Of a stretch of 64,000 nt of DNA, positions 32,280 through 43,217 are shown piece after piece (positions within the stretch are counted from its first letter, which is position 1; the number at the start of each line of letters is the position of its first letter). A program made the translations under genes and the position numbers. The notes under the pieces were generated by a model, which saw only the letters and a program-made list of their open reading frames with translations, had not been told where the DNA came from and ran no database searches. Source of the DNA: Cricetomys ansorgei (Eukaryota > Chordata > Mammalia > Rodentia > Nesomyidae); contig JAMJFZ010002307.1 of NCBI GenBank assembly GCA_026225945.1, positions 712,001 to 776,000 of the forward strand, read 5' to 3'.

Positions 32280-32398
32280 TTTGGCTTTCTTGAGATTGGT
32301 CTTACTCTGCAGCCCGGGCTAGCCTCAAGCCTGGAGCAGTTCTCCTGCCTCGGTGTCCTGAGCTCTGGGAGCATGGGGGGGGGGGCACCATGCCTACT
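32280..32398 (-). mobile_element. Old B1-like SINE
   Basis: 'CTTGAGATTGGTCTTACTCT', 'GCAGCCCGGGCTAGCCTCAA', 'TTCTCCTGCCTCGGTGTCCT' and 'GAGCTCTGGGAGCATGGG' match the reverse complement of a proto-B1/B1 monomer. A G homopolymer (about 32373-32384) replaces the usual end. Confidence 0.7.
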
Positions 32399-32755
32399 CG
32401 CTGTGTTCTGTTGTCTCTGCGGGATGCCATTCTATTACACAGGGGTCTGGTTTGTCCTGGGTGCCCCCTGTCTCCCTGTTCTCCTTGTCCTTGGCTCCTC
32501 TCATCCTGGCTGCTGCCATCTGCCCATTATCGCTGGCCAGCTACTCCCCGCCACCTCTGGAAACTGTCTCTGCTTCTACAGCACTTGGGGTTGAGCTCAG
32601 TGCTGACTGAGTGGTGAGCAATCTGGGTCTGACTCAGACATCTGTGCCCCAGCGGTCATGCACAGATGCCTGGAAGGGCTACATGGAGACTCTCTCGACA
32701 AAACCAACACCATAGGCCCACATGGAGTGGTTACTATGCTCCACCCTCTAATTAT

Positions 32756-32900
32756 TTTTTAAGATTTATTTATTTTATTTTATGCATGTGAATGTTTTTA
32801 CCTGCATGTGTGTACAAGTGCCATGTGCCCATGGAAGTCAGAAGAAAAGCTGGAGTTACATAGAATTTTGAGCCACCATATGGGTGCTAGAGAATTATGA
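32756..32900 (-). mobile_element. B2/B3 SINE, decayed
   Basis: The tail 'AAGATTTATTTATTTTATTT' and 'ATGCATGTGAATGTTTTTAC', body 'GCCCATGGAAGTCAGAAGAA' and 'TGAGCCACCATATGGGTGCT' fit a reverse B2/B3. The head is largely lost. Confidence 0.8.
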
Positions 32901-33237
32901 TTGAATCAAACCTTGGATTTGTCAGGAACTCCAACCCCATGCTTCTACTCGGGTTCTTTTTCTTACCCCTTGAATTTTCCACTGAAGCCCCAAGGGAAAC
33001 ACTGTGTGCATTGGCTTGCTGCAGCCAGCTTAAAGTGGACGAGGGGGCATTTCATCACCCAGTGAGACAAAACTCTGCGGGTGGAAAATACTGGGAAACT
33101 GAATCGATAGAACGTTGGGGGAAAGAGCAGAATTATTATACACATCTTCAGCTTTGAAAAGCAAACCTTCCCCCTTGGTAGAGACACATTTGTGGAAGTA
33201 AGTGTCTGTCACACAGCTGGTGACAGACGCTGAATAA
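32901..33237. other. Unique sequence, no gene seen
   Basis: Nothing recognised between two SINEs. Confidence 0.35.
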
Positions 33238-33388
33238 GCCATGTGGGGTGGCTCACAGCTGTAATTCCAGCACTCAGGCTGAGGCATGAGGATTGCTGTG
33301 GATCTGAGGCCAGCCTGGGATGCAAGGTTGCCAGCAAAGGCCACAAAGCAAGGCCACCTCTCATAAATACAGAATAAATAAAAAGATA
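33238..33388 (+). mobile_element. Old B1-like SINE
   Basis: 'GCCATGTGGGGTGGCTCACA', 'GCTGTAATTCCAGCACTCAG', 'GAGGCCAGCCTGGGATGCAA', then an A-rich tail (AATACAGAATAAATAAAAAG). Plus orientation. Confidence 0.75.
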
Positions 33389-33734
33389 GATGAGTGAATA
33401 CATAGCTAGATTAAAACAGTTACAAGGCGAATGAATCAGTCGGTGAGCTAAGGAAAGGCTACCACAGTTTTTTTCTGGAATGAAAACTATACATAAAGCA
33501 AGTAGTTTTAATTAGAGTCGAATAAATTCTGTCGGTGTGTGTGTCTCTGGTCTACAATTGCTTACAATAGCAGTTGTCAATTGACATAGCATATGAAATT
33601 AATTAAGAAGAACCCAAAATTACTGAATAGCCTTAGCCAGTTCCACAGACGTCTCAAGCATAGCTCTCTGTACGAATGAAGATGGTTTCAGCCATAATCC
33701 CTATTTTTCCAGAACTGCACTAGATCACAAATAT
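33389..33734. other. Unique sequence, no gene seen
   Basis: Nothing recognised. Confidence 0.35.
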
Positions 33735-34058
33735 ACCCTTGGACATTGTGAAGGTGGATCTTTACTGCCAGCCTGGCTGGATTTGGAATCACCTGGGAGG
33801 CACAGGTGGCGCCATTCCCTAGGCTGGGAGCCTAGCCTGAATAGAAGTGAGAAAAAGGAGAAAGCTGGGTGGACACCAGCATTCACCACTCTCTGTTTTC
33901 TGACTGTGGATACTATGTGGCTAGCTAATTCCTGTTCCAGTTGCCATGCCTTTCCCATCACGATGGGCCATCCTTAAACCCTGAGCCCAAATGAACCCTC
34001 TTCCTCTAAGTTGCTTCTTGTAGGCTATTTTGTCACAGCAATGAGAAAAGTAACCAGT
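33735..34058 (+). mobile_element. MaLR LTR, ORR1/MT-like
   Basis: 'GGATTTGGAATCACCTGGGA', 'GGTGGCGCCATTCCCTAGGC', 'CACCACTCTCTGTTTTCTGA', 'AGTTGCCATGCCTTTCCCAT', 'CCCAAATGAACCCTCTTCCT', 'TTTTGTCACAGCAATGAGAA', and a final 'AGTAACCAGTA' trace a complete sense LTR. The AATAAA-type signal reads AATGAA. Confidence 0.8.
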
Positions 34059-34319
34059 AGTTATATCATTGGTTTTCCCCTTTAATCCAGTGAGGGATTA
34101 AGGCAGGTTGAGGGCTGGGTCATACTTGACAACATATGAGATGCACCCTTAGCTTCAGACAGAAACACCCCAGATACCAACTTTGCCTTTGCCTTGCCAG
34201 TAGGGGTAGCTGCTGAGCTGCCAAAACAGAGAAGTTCTTTTCACACTGCTAGAAGCTTCAAGATCTGCTACAAAGCTTTCTGTTTATCTCCAGGTATGTG
34301 GCCAGAAGCTCTGTGCCTG

Positions 34320-34458
34320 CCAGCCACACAAAACTGCCCACCATTGCATTACCACGCCCAATCTGCCTCTTTCATACTCTTCCTTCTTCTGGAACCTTAT
34401 TTTTCCCCACTTTTCAAAGCCCAGACAAAAAATGGCCTTCCCTCAGCAGCCAGCCTAA
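34320..34458 (+). mobile_element. L2 LINE fragment, left part
   Basis: 'CTTCTTCTGGAACCTTATTT', 'CACTTTTCAAAGCCCAGACA' and 'GGCCTTCCCTCAGCAGCC' parallel the L2 3' region. The L2 appears to continue past the TATC array at 35110-35260. Confidence 0.5.
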
Positions 34459-34512
34459 GACATGAACATGGCCAATCTTCTTCTAGATAACACATTATAT
34501 TTCATCTTTCTT

Positions 34513-34641
34513 TCTATCATCTATCTATCATCTATCTATCTATCATCTATCTATCATCTATCTATCATCTATCTATCTATCATCTATCTATCATCTATCT
34601 ATCTATCATCTATCTATCTATCTATCATCTATCTATCTATC

Positions 34642-34676
<35 letters not shown>

Positions 34677-35105
34677 ATCTATCTATCTAACATCTATCAT
34701 CTATCTATCTATCATCTATCTATCTATCATCTATCTATCTATCTATCTATCTATCATCTATCTATCTATCTATCATCTATCTATCTATCTATCATCTATC
34801 TATCTATCTATCATCTATCTATCTATCTATCATCTATCTATCTATCTATCTATCTATCATCTATCTATCTATCTATCTATCATCTATCTATCTATCATCT
34901 ATCATCTATCTATCTATCATCTATCTATCTATCTATCATCTATCTATCTATCTATCTATCTATCATCTATCTATCTATCTATCTATCATCTATCTATCTA
35001 TCTATCTATCATCTATCTATATCATGAGTTACAAGTATTTTGACCTGTAGATCTATCATCTATCTACCACTTATCTATCCTCTGTCTATCTATCCCTCGT
35101 CTGTC
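34513..35105. repeat. Long (TATC)n array with ATC-shifted units
   Basis: Over 500 bp of TATC units, regularly interrupted by TATCATC, the in-register loss of one base. After 35028 it degrades into TATCCTCTGTC-type variants. The same composite pattern, in reverse complement, makes up the array at 50968-51545. The long open frame here is simple translated repeat. Confidence 0.97.
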
Positions 35106-35109
35106 TCTT

Positions 35110-35260
35110 TACATCTGTCTACGCTGTTCTCACTGAGCTGTAATCTCCCTCTATGAAATGTAAGTTTCTTGGGAACAAATTCATTTTTGTATCTTAGAAT
35201 ATGGAACAGCTCCTGCTACACAGGCATTCTGGGTAGGGAGGTGAATAACAGCAAGTGAAT
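35110..35260 (+). mobile_element. L2 LINE 3' end, right part
   Basis: 'GAGCTGTAATCTCCCTCTAT', 'AAATGTAAGTTTCTTGGGAA', 'TTTTTGTATCTTAGAATATG', 'AGCTCCTGCTACACAGGCAT' and 'GGTGAATAACAGCAAGTGAA' match the order of the L2 3' end. Confidence 0.65.
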
Positions 35261-36516
35261 ATGTATTTTGCATGGTGTAATGTCAGTTTATGGATGATAG
35301 GATTTTCAGATCTAATCCTTCACCCAGTGAGTAAAAAAATAACATTCCTCACTGTACTCTGTGAGCAAGCCTATGGCTAAGGTTAACTGGCTGATTCCAG
35401 ACTGAGATGGCTTCCAGATGGAGACAGTATCTTCCTTGTTCACAGGATAAAAGAAGCAGAGGAATTAACAGTTAGTATCACTGGAAACATGTCTCAAGTG
35501 GTCTGGTGCTTCTTCATCTGGGCTGATGAGAGTTGTCACCCTGGGTAGAGGACCCTATTCTGAGCCAGTGGGTAACAGAGTTAATTCTGCTGGCAGGCTA
35601 ATGCAGTGTGGATCAAGAGTTATCCCTGAATTCTTTTACAACCAAGTAGCTTCAACAGGTGTGGGGTGTGTGTGGAGGGGGTGGGGAGACAGATAGAGAG
35701 ACAGGGAGACCGAGAGAGAGAGAGACACATGTACACAGAGACTTCTGGTAACAAGGAGAGTTTCTACAGCAGAACTGAGATCTTAGGTCTGTTTTATGGC
35801 AAGTGTAAAAAAGCATGAACTAGCTAGGTACTGATGGATTCCCCAGAGACTCGTCTTTTACTAGAAAGAACTTTGTAAATGTTAATAGGTGCTAGAAATG
35901 CTGGAAGCAGATTTGCTCTGGGCCCAGAGACATAAAATAATCATCACTTTGTTTGTCTGATTCTAAATGGGTTTAGTATTGATTTGCCTGACATGAATTC
36001 CAAATTCCCGCTACTTTGGGAAAGCCATCCAAACCCACTGCTTTTGATTCCTGGGAGTTCCCTGCGCAGGAGACTTCCTTTGCAATTCTGCACTGAGTGG
36101 GGAGAGGAATATACATGAAAGAGAATGGCCAGACTTCCCCGTCTGCTCTTCTTCCTTGCTTCCAACCCCACACCCTGGAGACTATTTTCCACTACAGCTA
36201 GCTCCCCAGGGTGTGGCTCAAGTTCAGCCCTGTTCAAAGAGAAGAGTTCAAATGAATGAAGGTCCCAAGTAACATTTGTCATAGAGCTTATCTCCACCGT
36301 GTGAGACTTACAGACACACTGACATGAGTACCGTTTAGAGTTTTAGGGTGAAAAGGACATTAGGAACTTCTCGCCCTGCTTTGGAATAGAGAGGAGGGCA
36401 ATCATACAGAGCTGGGCCGTGCTACTAGTAGACTATTTTCTGACATCCATGGTTACTTGTCTTTTCTGCCCCAGTCTTTACTATGAACTATTTTAATTTT
36501 TATGGGTTTAGTTAAA
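35261..36516. other. Unique sequence with a GA tract
   Basis: About 1.25 kb. A GA-rich tract lies at 35688-35728. Opposed frames at 35944-36297 are unremarkable. No exon is recognised. Confidence 0.4.
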
Positions 36517-36669
36517 TGTGTTTATTTAGTGTGTGTCTGTGTGGCACACATGTGGTAGTCAGAGGGCATCTTGGAAAAGTCCAGTCCTCCTTCCACCATC
36601 CTAGAGAGCAAACCCAAATCATCAAGTTTGGTGGCAAACACCTTTGCCTTTTGAGCCAACTTGCAGACC
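36517..36669 (-). mobile_element. B3-type SINE
   Basis: 'GTGTTTATTTAGTGTGTGTC', 'CTCCTTCCACCATCCTAGAG', 'GCAAACCCAAATCATCAAGT' and 'TTTGGTGGCAAACACCTTTG' fit a reverse B3 SINE with a weakened head (GAGCCAACTTGCAGACCT). Confidence 0.75.
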
Positions 36670-37007
36670 TAATTCTAAACCTGTGAGTATATAACACAGA
36701 ACAGTGTACATATAGAAAGTCTGAATCAGAGTCTGCCAAACAGATCAGAGTCCAGGCTACGATACAGCGTCCTTGCTCCAGGCGTCTCTGAAGGGCCTAG
36801 ATCCTCCCTTTCACCTCGAAATGTATTCAGCGGCTCTTCTGGAAATGGGGAGTGGCGTTCAAACACTCAGCTCTTACTGATGTCAGACAGATGTCAGCCA
36901 GCTGAAGGGCAGAAACTGAACCACAGAGTTTGGGGTCATGTCTTCAAAGAATGAAGACTTGTTAGGTTTACTTCTAAGTCTGTCCGTCATTCTCCTTTCT
37001 TGGTGAT
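36670..37007. other. Unique sequence, no gene seen
   Basis: Nothing recognised between SINE and LTR. Confidence 0.35.
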
Positions 37008-37406
37008 TGTTATGGGGTTAACTGTTATCTAAAACCAGACACAGTGATATCCCCAGTACCTCAGAATGAGTTGTAATATTGAAATGGGGTCTTTACAGAG
37101 TCATTCAAGTTAAAATGAAATTGTTGGGATGGGCCTTAATTCAATATAACAGGTGTCCTTACAAAAAGGAGAAATGTGATAACATTAACATTATCTTAAT
37201 GATAACATTTAGAACACAGCGAGGACCCCGAATTACAATGCCTGGCACAATCAGAAGCTGAGGGCATGAAGCCACTGTCATGCCCTCAGAAGAAATCAAC
37301 CACGATGACATCTTGGTTTTGAACTCCCAGTCTCAGAACAGGGAGATAGTGAGGGCCTGTTATTTAAGCTGCCTAGCGTGGGGATTGTGGCGTAATCCCA
37401 AGAAAC
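37008..37406 (+). mobile_element. MLT1-type MaLR LTR
   Basis: 'TGTTATGGGGTTAACTGTTA', 'CCCCAGTACCTCAGAATGAG', 'GGGGTCTTTACAGAGTCATT', 'GGGATGGGCCTTAATTCAAT', 'GGTGTCCTTACAAAAAGGAG', 'ATGCCCTCAGAAGAAATCAA' and 'GACATCTTGGTTTTGAACTC' make a clear collinear MLT1 LTR in sense. Predates rodents. Confidence 0.85.
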
Positions 37407-39315
37407 AAGTGTAGAATCCTGATGTGTAAGTTAATTTCACGCCCTCATAAAATAAAAGTGCTTTTGTTTATGAGGACAATCTTCCTCATCCACCCTCTCC
37501 TCCTTGAAGCCTCCCATTTCTTCCAGGCCAAGGACATAGCTGTAGTGAGATCAAAGGTGGCAGGCAAGCGGGTCTCAGTCAAGTACCACCCCCGAGAGCA
37601 CTGAGCCGGGCTGGCTTTACTCAGTTCCAATAGCTCACACACTCTACAGTGTATAGCTCCAGACAACTGTCCATAAATGACGGAGACTCAGCCCCTAGAC
37701 GCAGAAGGTCTGCTTTCTTACTGTTTAGTATTAAGTATTAATTTTCAGATGTTTTTGACAGGTAGCTCTTGCAGTTAAAAGAAAACACATATAATATCAG
37801 AGTCAGGAAAGAAGGAACTATTGCGATTCTGTTTATCTCACCATCTCCAAATTGATAAGAAACCACAGGAGTGAACTCACATACTCTCCCTTCAGCGAAG
37901 TCACTGCCTTTGAAATCCACCAAGGAAGAGCCTGTGCTCTGTGCATACAGAATAAAATATGAAGTTGGAAGAAGTCAGAGTGTCTTTCATTTTGGCAATG
38001 CTACTCCTTGTCTCTTGTGGTCAGTTGATTTACAGTCATAAATCAAAGTCAAGCTTACGGATGAGGGCAAGCAGTGAGAACAAAATCTATGTCAGTCCAT
38101 TGGGTCGGGAAAGTTTCTAGATGATGAGAAATCTCTGATACACGCTGGTTGGTCTTCATAGTTTTGTTGGACTGAGTAAGTTTAGAAGGGATGAGAACAG
38201 AAGCGGACTCCCGCAGTACAGATCCAAAGTGGAAGGAGACATAGGTGAGCAAGAGAGGTCAGGTGTCTTGACAATGGACTGCATTAGGCAGAGTGATCCA
38301 CAGTCACATCCAAGCAGTGCACCCGTGGACATCGAGGCTCTCAGGAAACTCCCAGTCACTGATGTTATCCAGCCACTGCTAGGTTTTTGAGCAATCATAT
38401 TCTACTCCCCTGCAAATTTCCAAATGCCATCACGCTGGCTTTGAGACCTACACTGTGCATCAGTCTCCCCTCCCATACCACTCCTTAAGTCCTTTGCTGA
38501 GTGTCTGCCACTGAATAAGACGCATAGTCTGCAGGCTGGTGCTGTGAACAGAGGCCACAGGGTACTGATGACAGGCCAAGGCAGTAATCTAGCCAAGTCT
38601 AGCCCATAGAACCAATGAGTTCACTGGGCTTACAAGACCATGACTAAGGAGTTATAGGTGAGGATGACCCCTGTACTGCTTCATCTCTGACGAGCCACAA
38701 CCCAACATGGGTAATAACCTCCTGAAGGTTGACTAGATCGAATCTCTTTCCAAGATTCCTGTGTACTCTAGCACATCTGATTCCACATGAAGTTGGGGAA
38801 GAATCATGTACAGCTGAAAAATGAGCCAGATGCTCTGAGGATCACAGCTGCTCTGATTAAAATCAGCACATCACTCCCAGCTGCACTGCCCAGCCGCTGG
38901 TTATGTGCTTGGTGCACCTCTCCTGAACACTTCCCGGTGAGCAGTTTGGTAGGTCCTACAAGTGTACAAAGAGAATGACAATAAAGACATAGGACATTTT
39001 TACTTTGAAGCTGGTCGTTTCCATTGTACTTGCCTAGGGAACGTTCACTGGAGGGTCTACTCCAAAGCTTGTCTTAGGCCCATCTCTGTGGACTCGTCCT
39101 TTCTTGGTTTCCATCTTTCTTCTTTCTCAGAAGAACACGATTGTTAGATGTACCACATCGTGGGAAAAGATGTTTAAGCTTCGTATACTTGCTTTTCCTG
39201 TGTGCATACTAAGGAATATCAGCATCAATAATTTTTTATAGCATTAAATGTGTCAATATACAAAAGGAGTGCTTAGAATAGTTTCTGGTAAACACCATAG
39301 TAAGCAGTACATAAG
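37407..39315. other. Mostly unique sequence
   Basis: About 1.9 kb. It holds one candidate exon-like segment (37527-37604). Otherwise only short frames, several opposed on the two strands. Confidence 0.4.
37527..37604 (+). other. Candidate short terminal coding segment
   Basis: A pyrimidine-rich run ending CCCATTTCTTCCAG at 37526 is a strong-looking acceptor. The next 25 codons are open and of protein-like composition (AKDIAVVRSKVAGK...), ending at a TGA. An AATAAA sits about 345 bp later (near 37950). Unidentified and short, so it is easily chance. Confidence 0.15.
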
Positions 39316-39426
39316 AATTGGCAGCTTGGTGCCGCACACTTGTAACTCCAGCAACTCCGGATGGTGAGGCAGGAAGATCACAAATTCAAGGACAGCCTAA
39401 GAAACTTAGTGAGACCCTGTATCAAA
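39316..39426 (+). mobile_element. Old B1-like SINE
   Basis: 'ATTGGCAGCTTGGTGCCGCA', 'CACTTGTAACTCCAGCAACT', 'CACAAATTCAAGGACAGCCT' and 'TGAGACCCTGTATCAAA' fit a proto-B1/B1 in plus orientation, followed by T-rich low-complexity sequence (39430-39453). Confidence 0.7.
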
Positions 39427-39461
39427 GCTTTGTTTTTTGTTTTTTTTGTTTTTAATTTGCA

Positions 39462-39778
39462 GGAACTGGGGAGAGAGTTCAGTTAGGAATGCGCTTGCTT
39501 TATTGGCACGAGGACCTGTGTTAGATCCCCAGAACCTAAATAAAAATGTTGATCCCGGTGAGGTGTGCTTGTAATCCCAGCACTGGAAAGGCAGAGTCCG
39601 GTGGATCCCTGGGGATCACTGGCCAGGCCAATGAGAGATCCTGTTTCAAAAATGTAGGCGGCACCTGAGGACTGGAGGCTTGCCTCTGACGGCCGCACTC
39701 GAGTGCGTTCCTGCACACAGGTGCGTCTGCATACACATAAACAGGCACGCGCAAAACAGATCAATCCGTAATAAAATA
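39462..39778 (+). mobile_element. tRNA-derived composite SINE
   Basis: The tRNA-like head 'GAACTGGGGAGAGAGTTCAG' and 'GTGTTAGATCCCCAGAACCT' is followed by the 7SL-like middle 'TTGTAATCCCAGCACTGGAA', 'CCCTGGGGATCACTGGCCAG', then a GC-rich/CA-type tail. It is the most complete copy of the family also at 10005, 27576 and 60421. Several CpGs survive at 39660-39710. Confidence 0.75.
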
Positions 39779-41093
39779 ACACTAAAAGGGTTGGCAACGT
39801 AACTGGTGTTGGGGCTAGGTTCAACCCCCAGAATTGCCAAAGAAGAAAGGAGTTTGGGAGTCACACCACTGGGACTAGAGAGCACAGAAAGGTGGAAGAA
39901 GGAACCCCACGGCAGAAAACGCTTAAGCAGGACTTACAGGGCTTCCGGTGCTGATGAACAGGAGAAGAAAACCGACCCCTGTTGATACATGTATCTTCAC
40001 ATTGGAAAGTCCAGGCGGGAGGGTGAGTTGTGGCAAAGCGTTCTTACCGAGGAAACCGTGTGTGTATATTAGCTCGCACAGCAGCCTCTAGGGACGGCCC
40101 TTGAGGTAGATGGTCAGAAGCCACATGCTTGTGGATTCTCCCACTTTTTCCACACTTGAAGACTCACAGCCACTCTCAGTGCCCGTGGTCTAACCTCAGT
40201 TTCTCTAACTCCTCTTTAATGAAGTCAAGCGGTTTCATATCATCAGATTGATGGGGAAAGTGTGAACAGGGCTAAGGATGTGGAAGTGTTTCCACTCTGG
40301 GGAGAACTACAGGGTGCCAAACCTGAAAAGGAGAGAGGAATTCAGAGCATTTGGGCTTTGCAGGGCTGTGCTAACGTGGAAGGCTTGAGTGCAATCAAAG
40401 TAGCTATCAGAATATTTACACGTTATTATTTACTAGGATACAAGTTAAGGTCTGAGCGCTGGCAGATGCGGAGGGTGCAGACTGGGTCATCAGAAAACAG
40501 CAGCCTGGTTCAGGATCCCCTCTCTCCCTTTCTACTAAGAAAGTACACAGGTCAACATTCACCAAGGGTCTCAGCTTGTGTCTGACCTCAGCAGGGTGGG
40601 CACAGAGGACACTGTGACTCTCCAGAGCTGTCTTCCTGTCGGCATGCTCAGGCAGCCATTTGCAGATGAGAACCCCAGAGAAAACCTCTGTTCTTAATGT
40701 ATTCTGACTTGACCCAGCAGATGCAAGTCTCAGAATGCCATAGCACGCTGCATGGTCAGAACCAGAGCCCTCAAAGTTTCCCTTCCTTCCTCAACTGGTT
40801 TTGGAGACAAAGGTTTGGTTTAAAGAGATTGGGTGGCTGAGGATCAGCTACTGAAGGTTCTGGGACTGGTGCCCAGCTTCTCTCTGTCTGATGCTGAGAC
40901 TTAGATCCGGTGTCCCATCCAAACCCCGAAGGGCTTCATTGGGCATCCGCTGGGAATGTCTTAGAACAAATTTTAAGCAGCTCAGTTATCCATGGTGATG
41001 TTTGGTAGTGATTCCAGTCGTTCCGTGAAGAGGTGGGCATACTTTTTCCTTTACTCTTAGAGATATTCTTAAAACAAAAAACCTGAGTAAAGA
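39779..41093. other. Unique sequence, no gene seen
   Basis: No repeat recognised. A 107-codon plus frame (40262-40585) has no recognisable domain. Confidence 0.4.
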
Positions 41094-41252
41094 AGCACAC
41101 GCCAGTGATGCCCGCCTTTGGGAGGTGGGTGAAGGATAATTGCTGCAAGTCTGAGGCTAGCCTGGGCTACATAAAGAGTTTCGGACGTGGCGGGGCTCTG
41201 TAACAAGATGCTGTCTCCACCTCTAGTCCCTCCTCTTAAAAAAAAAAAGAGT
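41094..41252 (+). mobile_element. Old B1-like SINE
   Basis: 'CACGCCAGTGATGCCCGCCT', 'TTGGGAGGTGGGTGAAGGAT', 'GAGGCTAGCCTGGGCTACAT' and 'GATGCTGTCTCC', with a poly(A) tail (41240-41250). Confidence 0.75.
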
Positions 41253-42992
41253 AAAACAACTAGCTAAGTTTTCTTTGGCACTGGAAGAGTAAAGTAGTAC
41301 TGAAGGAAGGAGGTTTATAAGAACCTTCCATTTAGAAAGCATTTCTAAACTTTCCTGTCCGGACACTCTCGACATTTAAATGAAACAATTCATGGATCTT
41401 TCAAAAAGTCCAGTCTTGCTTTGATTCCGTTATAAATTATTTCTCCCTAATTGACTTCATTCCATCTCCTTCTTATCCCAGCTCAATTTACCCTTCTGTT
41501 AAATAAGGCTAATTTTCCTTTCCAGTTCCCTCTTCTGCAAACCAAGGTTTGCAGATTTCCAATCATTTTAAATAGTTTCCACCATAACCTCTCCAGCAAC
41601 TCCACATCTTTCTTAAATTGTCTTCCTTTTGAGCAGACATAAAATTCCATTTGAAGAGCTCCCGGGAAGAAGAGGAGACAGTGATTCATGCACAGAGTGC
41701 ATCTCATACAGATACAAATAAGCGCGCTTGGCAGCTTCCTGCCTCGGGGAGGGGTGAGTTGGGAGCCTTGCTGGACTCCAGCTGACCCGGTCTGCATCCC
41801 CCTGTACACTCAAATATCCTTACTCTTTATTCAGTCCCCATTAGTGTCTTAATTCCCACAATAAGTTGAGGGAATATCAAAATAAGGAGTGTTTGAAGAA
41901 AGTATTCAGAATTTAATAAACAAATATTTTGGGGTGTTTTTCTTTACTTTTCCAAGTCTTAGCCAATAATTAAGCATAAAACTAAGCTCTGGATTTCCTG
42001 GGAGCAATGCAATAAGAAAAAAAAACCTATTTTAAGTAATTTTAGATATTACTTTGCTTTAAGTAGGGGAAAGTGATATCTTCATTTGAAGTTCCCAAAT
42101 GGTTCAATAAATTCTCACCCTCAGGGGCGGAGGGCTTCTCAATGGAAGGCACCATTTCTTGGTGTTGCTTTATTAAAAGTTTTTAATTGAACAAATATTA
42201 ATCTCTCTGATTTCTCAGAAACTGTTTCTTAGGTCCTCAGATTGCTTGAAGACATAAAAACTACACCAATGTCCTCACTGTCTTGACTTCCTAGGCTGAG
42301 TGCTAGCTATTCCCGGCTCTTCAAGTGGGCTCTGGCAATACTTGGCACTTTCAAACTCCATCTGCAGAGAAGCTGCCAGGACTCCTTGCAGACTAGCTTA
42401 ACCTGCTCCCGAGCCTCACACGTGATCTACAGTAACTAAAGACGGGGAGGGTTGGGACACAGACCCCTGGCCCTGAACAATCTGAACATCAGTATGCTCA
42501 ATTTACATAATTTCTTATCATCTTATTTTTGTTGTAAATTCACTCTAAACCTTCTAGCTTTTGTAGCCATGTAAACAATAAAGTGTTTTAGAATTCAGTT
42601 TAAAAAAAACATAATGCAAAGTAACAAATATTTGAGTTTTAAAAAATTACCTACCTTTTAATTTTTGCTTTTTATTGTCGTAGAGTCAATGTGCTTAGTG
42701 TTGGGTTGGAAAGTGGATTTGTGCACCCATCAGGGGATCTCAATCGATTCCTCTGAAGCGGCAAAGAGCACACTGCTGGACACAGTGGGGTCAAGATGAA
42801 GAGTGGCTGAAGAGGTAGGTGCTGGATTGCTTCAGAATGTCCTGGAACTGCTCTATCGGGTCAGCTTTCCTGATGAAATCACATCTAAGAGATGAGTCAT
42901 GAGGTCAAAAGGGATCTGAATAAAGCAAAAGCTCATCGCTTTCCATCCAAGGCCATCAGGTGCCAGAGCAGCCAAGGGCACACACTTCATGT
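41253..42992. other. Unique sequence, no gene seen
   Basis: About 1.7 kb, AT-rich after 41850, with no named repeat and no exon-like segment. Confidence 0.4.
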
Positions 42993-43217
42993 TGGTCTGT
43001 TTGAGATAGGATCTCGCATAGACCAGGGTACCCTTGACCTCACTGTGTAGCTTAGGATGGCCTTGAACTTCTGATCCCCCTGCCTCTATCCCTTGAGCGC
43101 TGGGATTGCAGCTGGTACTCAACACCACATCCTTCCAGTTTATGTGATTCTGGGTCTTGAACACAGGGCTTCATGCTAGGCAAGGGCTCTACCAAATGAG
43201 CTACGTCCCCAGCCCTA
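42993..43217 (-). mobile_element. B1/ID composite SINE (RSINE1/B4-like)
   Basis: Reverse order: the B1 part 'GAGATAGGATCTCGCATAGA', 'GATGGCCTTGAACTTCTGAT' and 'GAGCGCTGGGATTGCAGCTG', then the ID-type head 'GGGTCTTGAACACAGGGCTT' and 'ATGAGCTACGTCCCCAGCCC'. Full length, old. Confidence 0.85.

Noticed and set aside
34462..35043. 193-codon open frame of Ile/Tyr/Leu/Ser repeats, and similar 223- and 129-codon frames at 50957-51628 and 62540-62929
   Set aside because: These are translations of TATC/GATA microsatellites, open because the repeat has no stops in that phase. Not genes.
34513..35105. Could a regular array be CRISPR?
   Set aside because: The repeat is a 4-bp unit without unique spacers, in mammalian DNA. 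There are no cas genes.
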